From Hymenobacter monticola (lineage in GTDB: Bacteria; Bacteroidota; Bacteroidia; Cytophagales; Hymenobacteraceae): a DNA stretch of 64,000 nt. The translations under genes and the position numbers were made by a program. How positions within the stretch are numbered: position 1 is the first letter of the stretch; each line of letters starts with the position of its first letter. Below are positions 58,201 through 64,000 of the stretch, in pieces. The DNA lies in contig NZ_CP094534.1 in assembly GCF_022811645.1 (NCBI RefSeq), positions 3,162,001-3,226,000 on the forward strand, in the 5' to 3' direction. The notes beneath the pieces were generated by a model. It did not search any database. It saw only the letters and a program-made list of their open reading frames with translations, and was not told the DNA's origin.

Positions 58201-61200
58201 TAGGTGTAGGGAGCCGTGCCGCCCGAGGCCGTGAGGGTCTGGTTGTAGGCCGTGCCCACCGCGCCGTCGGGCAGCGTGGCCGGGGCCAGCGTGATGGTCG
58301 GGGCCGACGAGGTCAGCAAGTAGTTGGCCGAGCCCACGTTTCCGTTGTTGGCCGCGTCCTGGCTGGAGTTGGCGAAGACGGCCACGCTGGTCACCGAGCC
58401 GAGGACCGTCGGCGTCACGGTGAAGGTGTAGGTGGTGCCGCTGCCCGAGAAGCTGGTCACGGTGCCGTTGCTCACCGACAGGTCGCCGGCCACAAAGCCC
58501 GTCACGGGTTCCGTGAAGGTGGCCGTGAAGGCGAAGGGGGCCGCCACGTTGGTGCTGCCGCTAGGGCTGCTGCTGCTCAGCGTCACCGTGGGCCGCGTCG
58601 TGTCCACGGTGAAGGTGTTGGTGTTCGAGTTGGCACTCACAACCGAGCCGCTGGTCTGCGCCGTGGCGTACACTTTATAGGTGCCGCTGGTCAGGGCCGA
58701 GGGTTGGGTCAGGGTGAAGTTGCCGCTGGCGTCAGCCGTGGTCGTACCGATGGCCGTGGCCGTGCCCGCGTTGGGCCCCACGTACACCGTGACGGTGCTG
58801 TTGGCCGGGGCCGTGCCCGCGTAGGTGGGCTGGGGGTTGTTGGTCAGGCTGCCGTTGGCCGGGGCCGTTACCACCGGGGCCGCCGTTACGGGCTGCGCGT
58901 AGGTAATGGAGAAGCTGGCCGATGAGTTGCTGGTGTTGTTGGCATCGACAGCCGCATTAGCCAGCACGTTGACCGTGACGGCGCCGTTCGCCGAAGGCGT
59001 CACGTTGAAGGTGTAGGTAGAGCCCGAGCCCGAGAAGCCCGAGAGGCTACCGTTGCCGACCGTTACGTCGGAGGCGTCGAAGCCGGTCACGCTTTGCGAG
59101 AAGGTCACCGTGAACGGAATCGGCGAAGTGGTGGTCGAACCCCCGTTGCTGCCGGCCGACGAGGTGATGGTGGCCGTCAGGACCGGGGCAAACACGTTGA
59201 ACGAAGCCGAGGTGAAGGTCTCGTACGTCGGGGTGTTATTGGGCTGGATGCTGCCCACGAACACGTCGTTGATGAACACGTTCAGCCGCTGGTCGACGGC
59301 GGTGTAGTAGCGCTGGATGGTTTGGAAGCGGACTTGGTAGCTGCCCGTGGGCACGGCCAGGTTTTGCGAGATGTTGGCGTTGTTGTTGCCGTTGACGCTC
59401 TGCACCAAGGCCACCGCGTCGCCGTTCGGCGGCAGGGGCTGGGTAAAGCCAGCGACTTGGGAGTCGAAGAGGCTGCCGTAGCGCGCCACACCGGACGTGC
59501 CGGTAAAGCTCCAGGGCGCGGCCACTACGGGCGTGGCGTCGGACGCCTTCCGGAAGCCGTTAGCCGGTACGTTGTTGGTTTCAAAGCTGCCGTTTTGCAA
59601 GCCGTTGGCCACCACGTTGCTGGTGCCGCTTTGCAGCACCTGCACCACGTCCACGAAGGCCGTCACGTCGCTGTTGCCGCTGGCGCTACCCGCCGCCTGG
59701 ATACGCAGGGTAGGGGCCGCCGCGAAGCCCTTGGTGATGGTGTAGGTTTCGCCGGCCGTGTAGGGCACGTTCGACACCGTGGGCGTAATGCCCGTGCTGC
59801 TGACCACGTTCAGCGTCAGGGTGCCGTCGCCCGTGCCGGTGTTGACGACCACCGTGTAGGTCGTGCCCGAGCCCGAGACGCCGTTGGTGGCTATGCCGGC
59901 GCCGGTGTTGCTCGTCACCGAGAAGTTGTTGGCAGTGACACCGCTCACGCTGCCCGAGAACACCACCCGATAACTCACCTGGGCCGTGGCCGTGGGCGAA
60001 GGCGTCAGGCGCGTCACGGAGGTTACGGTTACGCTCTGGTTGACGGTATAGGTTTCGCCGCCGGTGAAGCCGCCGCTCAGGCCGTTACCGACCGCGTCGC
60101 TGATACCAGAGCCGCTGCTCTTCACGTCGAGGCGCACGGTGCCGTTGCCGCTCACTCTGTTCACCGTCACGTCGTACTGCGTACCATTGCTGCCGCTCAC
60201 GGCCGCCACGCTGGCAATGCTGCCGGTGGTGCTGCCGGTGGCCGTCACGAAGGTGAAGCTACTGGTCGTCACCCCCGTCACCGCTTCGCTGAACGTCACG
60301 CGGAACGTGAGCGAGGTGGCGCCGGTAGTGGCCGTGGCCGGGTTCTGGCGCACGCTGCTCACCACCGTTGGGGCCGTCTTGTCAATGGTGTAAGTTTCGC
60401 CCGCAAACGGCAGCGTGGTGGTAATGTCGACCGAGAGGTTGTTGTCGTTGGTCAAGCTTAAGGTGAGTGTGCCGCTGCCCGTAATCCCGGTCACCGGCAC
60501 TGTCCAGGTATTGCCCGCGCCGACTACCGGCGTGCCCACTGTGCCGCTCACGGTGCCTGTGGTCGTCAGCGAGAAGTTGGAAGCCGTCAGGCCCGTCACT
60601 GCCGAGCTGAAAGTCACCGTGTAGTTGACCGTAGCGGCGTTGGTGGGGTTGGCACTGGCCCGCACGATGGAGTTGACCGTGGCTTGCTGCACGCCCGTAA
60701 TCTGGATGTCGTCGAACACGATTTGCTCGCCGCCGCCGTTGTTGGTTTCGGCGCGGAAACTAATAGTGGCCCCGTTGAGGCTGGCCGGCAGCGCAAAGTC
60801 CACGTTGTCTAGGCTGGTGTCCAGGAACGGGGTGGCAGTGTTGCCGTTTAAATAAAGCTGTCCCGAAGCGCCGGTATAGTTGGCGAAAATAGTCCAGGTG
60901 GTGCCCCCGTCGGTGCTGTAGGAAAAGCGCAAAAACTCATTGCTGGTAAAGCCTCCACCGCTGCTAAATGCGCCCACCCGCACCTTGAAGTGCAGGTTCA
61001 CAAAGCCTGCGCTGTTAACCGGGGCCAGCGTCAGCTGGCCCACACCCCCGCTCACAATGCCCTGCGTACCGTTCGTGTACCAGTAGCCCGCGCCCTGCAC
61101 GTTGGTGAACACAGTGCTTGCGGCGCCGGAAAAGCCGCTGCCCGGCGCAGCGTTGCCGTTCGAGGCATTGGTTAGCCGCACGAAGCCCTGTGAGTTCGAT

Positions 61201-62411
61201 ACCTTGGTATTGGAGCCGTAGCGCGTGCCTTCGCCGTCCGTGTCAAAATTCTCGATGTAGGTGGAATTCGGCAAGGAAGACAGCAAAGTAGGCCCGTTGA
61301 GGGCCGTCGTAACGGTGATGATGCGCTCAAGCGGCGCGCTGTCGACCGTGGACTTCACAATGAAGGACAGCTTGCGGTTGCCGGCCGTGGCGTTGTTCGG
61401 GTCGGTGTTCTTGTACTGAATAGATTCCAGCAGCGCCTCGTAGCTCGCCACGCTGGCCGTGCCGCTGAACGTCAGCACTTGGCCGGTGTTGCTGGCCAAA
61501 GTAATGCCAGTGGGAAGGCTGCCATATGTCAGCTCGTCTTCGGTTCCGGCGTAGCCCGTCGCAATCGAAACGGTGGCCCCGGTCAGCATGGGGCTGCTGG
61601 TCATGGCCGGGTTGGCCACGGCTAGGTCAGAGAAAACGGTAAGGCGTGCGGCCGTGCCTTCGACAAACGTGAGCGTGCCGGTGCCCACGTTGCTGGCAAT
61701 GGTGGGTTTGAGCACAGTGCTGGGCTTGCCCGTCACCCGAATATTATCGAACGCAATTTCCTTGTTGGAGCCGTAGTAATCGGCTTCAATCTGCACGTAC
61801 AGGTCTCCCGAACCAGCCAGGATATCAAAGGTATGGTCAGAAAACGCGGAAGTTAAGGTAGCGGCCGTGCCCGTGCCGCCCACCCGGGTCCACGGGCTGA
61901 CGGCGCCGGAACTGACACTGGGCCCCCTGGTAAATTCGCCTGCCATTGTGAACCCCCCGGTGGTGCCGTAGCGGTACTGTATCCGCATGTGTTGTTGTGT
62001 CGTGACGTCCGTCGTTCCATCGCGAGGGTCGCCGAAGGCCACAGTCACCTGAAGGTCGGTGTAAGTCTGGGTGTTGCTGATGCCCCGGAGGGTGAGCGTG
62101 CCCGGCCCTACGGTGCTGGTAGACCCCGAGCTAGTGCCCCGCACGCCCTCGCAGGCCCAGAAATACGTGCTGTCCTCGAGGGCCATTTGCACCGAGCCGC
62201 TGTTTCCGAATGTCGCGGCACCATTATACATCACCGGGTCTTTAGCGCGGAAAAAGTAGCGGTTGACGGAAACGGTATTGACGGTGGTCGTCGACGTGTA
62301 GCGCGTGCCCTCGCCATCGGTTTCGAAGCTTTCCTTGCGCAGGGTTTGGGTCTGCGCCCACGCGCTGCCACTACACAGCAGCAGGAGCCAAAGTAATAAT
62401 TTTGATTTCAT
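55263..62411 (-). CDS. Giant T9SS-sorted surface protein with Ig-like repeats
   Basis: 2382 residues. Signal peptide LLLWLLLLCSGSAWAQ. Two jelly-roll-like modules start ESFETDGEGTRY and NFDTDGEGTRYGS. Three Ig-like modules of the GVTASNFS/TAGETYTI type lie in the first half, then two more before residue 1370. Residues about 1370-1735 are four tandem He_PIG-type repeats (TASGGTAPYTYAITAGALPAGL). A beta-helix-like region follows, and the last 75 residues form the sorting domain (LYPNPATTTAFVEL; LATGVYTLHLRTG). No enzyme domain was seen; adhesion is likely. The start is ATG 62411, because an earlier ATG ten codons upstream lacks a signal-like N-terminus. A candidate promoter is at 62447. Confidence 0.9.
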   Translation of the reverse strand: MKSKLLLWLLLLCSGSAWAQTQTLRKESFETDGEGTRYTSTTTVNTVSVNRYFFRAKDPVMYNGAATFGNSGSVQMALEDSTYFWACEGVRGTSSGSTSTVGPGTLTLRGISNTQTYTDLQVTVAFGDPRDGTTDVTTQQHMRIQYRYGTTGGFTMAGEFTRGPSVSSGAVSPWTRVGGTGTAATLTSAFSDHTFDILAGSGDLYVQIEADYYGSNKEIAFDNIRVTGKPSTVLKPTIASNVGTGTLTFVEGTAARLTVFSDLAVANPAMTSSPMLTGATVSIATGYAGTEDELTYGSLPTGITLASNTGQVLTFSGTASVASYEALLESIQYKNTDPNNATAGNRKLSFIVKSTVDSAPLERIITVTTALNGPTLLSSLPNSTYIENFDTDGEGTRYGSNTKVSNSQGFVRLTNASNGNAAPGSGFSGAASTVFTNVQGAGYWYTNGTQGIVSGGVGQLTLAPVNSAGFVNLHFKVRVGAFSSGGGFTSNEFLRFSYSTDGGTTWTIFANYTGASGQLYLNGNTATPFLDTSLDNVDFALPASLNGATISFRAETNNGGGEQIVFDDIQITGVQQATVNSIVRASANPTNAATVNYTVTFSSAVTGLTASNFSLTTTGTVSGTVGTPVVGAGNTWTVPVTGITGSGTLTLSLTNDNNLSVDITTTLPFAGETYTIDKTAPTVVSSVRQNPATATTGATSLTFRVTFSEAVTGVTTSSFTFVTATGSTTGSIASVAAVSGSNGTQYDVTVNRVSGNGTVRLDVKSSGSGISDAVGNGLSGGFTGGETYTVNQSVTVTSVTRLTPSPTATAQVSYRVVFSGSVSGVTANNFSVTSNTGAGIATNGVSGSGTTYTVVVNTGTGDGTLTLNVVSSTGITPTVSNVPYTAGETYTITKGFAAAPTLRIQAAGSASGNSDVTAFVDVVQVLQSGTSNVVANGLQNGSFETNNVPANGFRKASDATPVVAAPWSFTGTSGVARYGSLFDSQVAGFTQPLPPNGDAVALVQSVNGNNNANISQNLAVPTGSYQVRFQTIQRYYTAVDQRLNVFINDVFVGSIQPNNTPTYETFTSASFNVFAPVLTATITSSAGSNGGSTTTSPIPFTVTFSQSVTGFDASDVTVGNGSLSGFSGSGSTYTFNVTPSANGAVTVNVLANAAVDANNTSNSSASFSITYAQPVTAAPVVTAPANGSLTNNPQPTYAGTAPANSTVTVYVGPNAGTATAIGTTTADASGNFTLTQPSALTSGTYKVYATAQTSGSVVSANSNTNTFTVDTTRPTVTLSSSSPSGSTNVAAPFAFTATFTEPVTGFVAGDLSVSNGTVTSFSGSGTTYTFTVTPTVLGSVTSVAVFANSSQDAANNGNVGSANYLLTSSAPTITLAPATLPDGAVGTAYNQTLTASGGTAPYTYAITAGALPAGLTLSSAGVLSGTPTAGGSFSFTVRATDASAAPGPYSGSRAYTLLVAAPIIVLNPPTLPGGMRGTAYSQALSASGGTAPYTYAITAGALPAGLTLSSAGVLSGTPAASGSFSFTVTATDASTGDGPYFGLRSYTLTIAAPTITLAPATLPNGTVAVAYSQTLTASGGTAPYTYAITAGALPAGLTLSSAGVLAGTPAAGGTFNFTVTATDASTSASGGPYAALRSYSLVIAAPTIVVSPASLPSGTQGTAYSQTLTASGGTAPYTYAITAGALPAGLSLTNGTISGTPAVNGTFTFTVTATDASTGSGPYTGSRPYSLSIAVPVVTSVSWNGNINTDWFNASNWSPNQVPDATLDAVIPTSPSGGRFPTIVANASPANARNLSIASGASLTMTANTLVLAANLTNNGTFSGFSGSNGGTLVLGGSAPALLNGGGVNRFWNLTVGANGAQLNNPNVTSVRRLLALNGNFATNSNPFTLISDAARTAMVVNNGGNVVNGDVTVQRYIDPSLNPNLGYRHVSAPIANATVASLTTSGFSPVVNPAYNASPTPLLVQSFPTVYGYDQARLASTNNNLNAFDKGWYSPSALTDALNVGQGYTVLIGGGQTWNFTGPLNNGNRTVTLARNSDATAPDAGYALVGNPYPSPLDWRQVSLADRPNVGGTVYVYQSNDPANPYTGVYGFYSASANIGTVSPVLAQGQGFFVRVDAGQTAGAVTFRNSQRPTTYTSPTYLRTTETRPLVELHLQGTGSTLSDAAFVYFEQGATDSFDAQFDAEKLPNPSGLNLSTSLSATQRLAIDGRAPLGTTQRVVPLAVGVPAVGSYTLSTAQLLNLGTTPVYLRDLQSGAVIDLRQQASYSFTVSNASALITSRFELVFSPQAVLATAPAALAAQVGLYPNPATTTAFVELPTALGRSAVAAELVDALGRTMRKVSLPAQGAAPHRLDLANLATGVYTLHLRTGAGVIVKKLVVE
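57205..58300 (-). repeat. Four tandem He_PIG-type coding repeats
   Basis: Four copies of about 270 nt (about 90 codons) inside the giant T9SS gene. The protein phrase TAPYTYAITAGALPAGL recurs in all four, and the DNA between the copies is close to identical over long stretches. Recent duplication or gene conversion is likely. Confidence 0.9.
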
Positions 62412-62446
62412 ACAGAAGGAATTAATGGGAAGAATTGACAAGAAAA

Positions 62447-62454
62447 CAAATTTA
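62447..62454 (-). promoter_or_regulatory. Candidate -7 element (TAAATTTG, minus strand)
   Basis: Exact TAnnTTTG on the minus strand, 35 nt before the giant gene start, with TTTG on that strand 16 nt further upstream (62471-62474) as a possible -33 element. Confidence 0.5.
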
Positions 62455-62466
62455 AGAATCAGGGAC

Positions 62467-63405
62467 TTAGCAAACCGTTGCTTGGGCCAGTACTTCGCCC
62501 ACGCCCAGCTGCAGCAGCTGCCAGCCCGTGAAGTAGCCCTCGTCGAGGGCCACCATGTCGAGGCGCACAGCCTCGCCCGCGCCGCAGGCCACCCATAGGC
62601 CGGTGGCCGCGTCGGCGTGGAGGACAGTGCCGGGCGTGGTGGGCCCGGTTGCCGCGTTGGGGTGGGGCGTCACGCCCAGCAGGCGCAGGGGCTGCCCGCG
62701 CAGGGTGGTCAGGGCCCCGCGGTTCCAGGGGTTGGTGGCCCGCACCAAGCAGTCGATGGCCGCGGCCGGCTCGGCCCAGCGCACGCACACATCGGCCAGG
62801 CCGGGGCGCGGCCAATAACGGGCCGGGGCACCGGCCTGGTCGACGGGGGTGAGGGGCGGCGCTTCGCCGCGCAGGCTGGCCAGCAGGCGCAGCGCCACGG
62901 GGGCGGCCCGGCCGGCCAGTTGGGCGCGGTGCAGGCCGTGGGTGTCGGCGGGCCCCACGGGCACCGGCTCGGACAGCAGCACGGGGCCGGTGTCAAAATC
63001 GGCATCCATGCGGTGCACCGTCACGGCGCCGGCGGTTTCGCCGTTGCGGAGCAGCCAGAACAGCGGCTCGGGGCCGCGGTAGGCCGGCAAGGGGGCGAGG
63101 TGAAAGTTGAGAAAACCCAGCGGCGGCAGGGTGAGCACGGCCGCCGGCACGCGCCAGGGCAGGGTAAACACCAGCACGGCTGGCACCGCTAGGGGCGCCA
63201 GCCAGGCGGCCAGCTCGGCCCCCAGCCGGGCGCGCGTCAGGCGCGTCACGGGCAGGCCCAGCGCGGCGGCTTGTTGCGCCAGTTCGTCGGTTTCAGCCTC
63301 GGGCGGGCAGTGCGGCACGGCCACGGCCGCCACGCCGCCCTGGGCAGCCAGGGCGTGCAGGGCGGGCCAGCCCAGCGCATTGCTAATAATAACGGCGACT
63401 TGCAT
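62467..63405 (-). CDS. Formyltransferase-family protein (Fmt-like)
   Basis: 312 residues. The formyltransferase N-terminal domain shows the catalytic set N100-x-H102 in GFLNFHLAPLPAYRGPEPLF and D138 in DADFDTGPVLL. The C-terminal half (about 195-312) resembles the Fmt C-terminal barrel (AIDCLVRATNPWNRG, then DGTVLH-like and VACGAGEAVRL). It is the right size for methionyl-tRNA formyltransferase, but the sequence is divergent and the organism presumably has a separate fmt, so a sugar or metabolite formyltransferase is also possible. Start ATG 63405. Confidence 0.75.
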   Translation of the reverse strand: MQVAVIISNALGWPALHALAAQGGVAAVAVPHCPPEAETDELAQQAAALGLPVTRLTRARLGAELAAWLAPLAVPAVLVFTLPWRVPAAVLTLPPLGFLNFHLAPLPAYRGPEPLFWLLRNGETAGAVTVHRMDADFDTGPVLLSEPVPVGPADTHGLHRAQLAGRAAPVALRLLASLRGEAPPLTPVDQAGAPARYWPRPGLADVCVRWAEPAAAIDCLVRATNPWNRGALTTLRGQPLRLLGVTPHPNAATGPTTPGTVLHADAATGLWVACGAGEAVRLDMVALDEGYFTGWQLLQLGVGEVLAQATVC

Positions 63406-63485
63406 CTGCAATAAAAATACCCGCCCCACCCCGGCCGGCAGCCGGGCGGCGGCCAAATGGGGTGGGGCGGGCGGTAGGCCGGGCC

Positions 63486-64000
63486 TTAGCCACGCGAAGG
63501 GAAAATGCCCGTGAGGGCAATGGCGTAGTTGAGCGTCAGATAGGGCTGTTGGTTAGTGTGGGGCTGGCTGGCGCCAGCTGCTTGCAGCACGGGCGAGCCC
63601 AGCGCCGCACCCATCAGCACAGGCGTGCCGCCGGTGGTGTAAGCGTTGTTGGCCGGGTCGGTGGCGGTGGCGGGGTAGGAATCTCTGGGCGTGGCGGTGT
63701 CCGCATCGCCCCCGACGTTCAGTGTAGCGCTGAGGGTATGCTTGTGCGCGGGCATCTGTTCGCCCGACAACGCGACCTGTTCTTGGCCGTTCACCTGGCC
63801 CATTGTGTAGCCGGTGCCACTCGGGGCCTTGCCCTGGCCCACGAGGGTCCGGCCGCGCAAGTCGGGCAGGCCAAAAGTCGTCCTGCCATCGCCGCCGAAG
63901 CTGGTGCCAATTAGGGAGAACAGGGCGTTGTTTTGATTAATCTGCAACAGTTGGCCCTGGCAGAAAGCCCATCCTTTTGGGGCACGGGGGAAGCTCATCA
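63486..64000 (-). CDS. Phage tail collar / microcystin-dependent protein family (5' truncated)
   Basis: About 171 residues visible. It opens with FPRAPKGWAFCQGQLLQINQ, then LFSLIGTSFGGDGRTTFGLP, then LRGRTLVGQG, the tail-collar fold of MdpB-type proteins. It closes with QQPYLTLNYAIALTGIFPSR. Members usually begin a few residues before FAPKGW, so the true start lies beyond 64000. In this phylum such genes often occur in runs of two or three small collar proteins and may be surface or contractile-tail-related. No phage structural genes are seen here. Confidence 0.85.
   Translation of the reverse strand, partial: MSFPRAPKGWAFCQGQLLQINQNNALFSLIGTSFGGDGRTTFGLPDLRGRTLVGQGKAPSGTGYTMGQVNGQEQVALSGEQMPAHKHTLSATLNVGGDADTATPRDSYPATATDPANNAYTTGGTPVLMGAALGSPVLQAAGASQPHTNQQPYLTLNYAIALTGIFPSRG

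Noticed and set aside
63486..64000. Prophage at the right edge
   Set aside because: One tail-collar-like gene is present, but no other phage structural, integrase or lysis gene is visible; such genes occur alone in this phylum.

Overview
The window reads as a chromosomal segment from a GC-rich Bacteroidota bacterium, most likely Hymenobacter or a close relative. This is an inference from four T9SS-type secreted proteins with C-terminal sorting domains, a fused rhamnulose-phosphate aldolase/dehydrogenase, several exact copies of the Bacteroidota -7 promoter motif TAnnTTTG, and PAS/CheB/CheR signalling proteins. No ribosomal RNA, CRISPR array, plasmid origin or intact insertion sequence was seen.

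Layout. 1-3.6 kb: the end of an NFACT/RqcH gene, mannonate dehydratase, and a T9SS protein. 3.9-7.4 kb: tRNA-Leu(GAG), an iron-handling trio (low-affinity iron permease, Dps ferritin, VIT1/CCC1 transporter) and a PPK2 polyphosphate kinase. 7.5-12.6 kb: a secreted matrixin-like zinc protease, a small secreted protein resembling its N-terminal region, an ABC exporter and a DoxX protein. 13-23.3 kb: a signalling island with two STAS-like proteins, two small VbhA-antitoxin-like proteins, a stand-alone CheB, a CheB-CheR-PAS hybrid and a four-PAS histidine kinase. A DUF559 nuclease gene sits inside it, bracketed by two copies of a dispersed hairpin repeat. 23.5-25.4 kb: a di-haem peroxidase and two small metal-binding proteins. 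25.5-32 kb: a GH5 glycosidase divergent from galK-galT and a LacI regulator, with a perfect LacI-type palindrome in the divergent promoter. 32-39.1 kb: an exonuclease plus a DUF294/CBS protein, a polytopic membrane protein, a propeller-like protein and a membrane sensor/kinase pair. 39.1-50.5 kb: a rhamnose-to-pyruvate block (rhaT, aldolase/dehydrogenase, GntR regulator, isomerase, kinase, lutA, lutB, lutC) with a broken rhaM at its far edge. 51.3-62.4 kb: two very large T9SS proteins (1067 and 2382 residues). The window ends with a formyltransferase and a truncated phage-tail-collar protein.

How the genes fit together. The carbohydrate genes suggest growth on plant polysaccharide sugars. Rhamnose enters by RhaT, is isomerised and phosphorylated, then cleaved by the aldolase half of a fused enzyme whose dehydrogenase half oxidises the lactaldehyde. 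LutABC next door would take the resulting lactate to pyruvate. The GH5 enzyme probably feeds galactose to GalK and GalT under the LacI regulator.

The most unusual property is the density of dispersed hairpin elements. One two-hairpin family has six copies, at least four other families have two copies each, and there is a (GCAA)14 microsatellite and an intergenic array of the CGATTTCGA word. Copies of the six-copy family split galK from galT and lutA from lutB, and two flank the DUF559 nuclease gene. A nuclease-plus-hairpin mobile system, comparable in logic to REP/RAYT, is the best candidate here for something undescribed.
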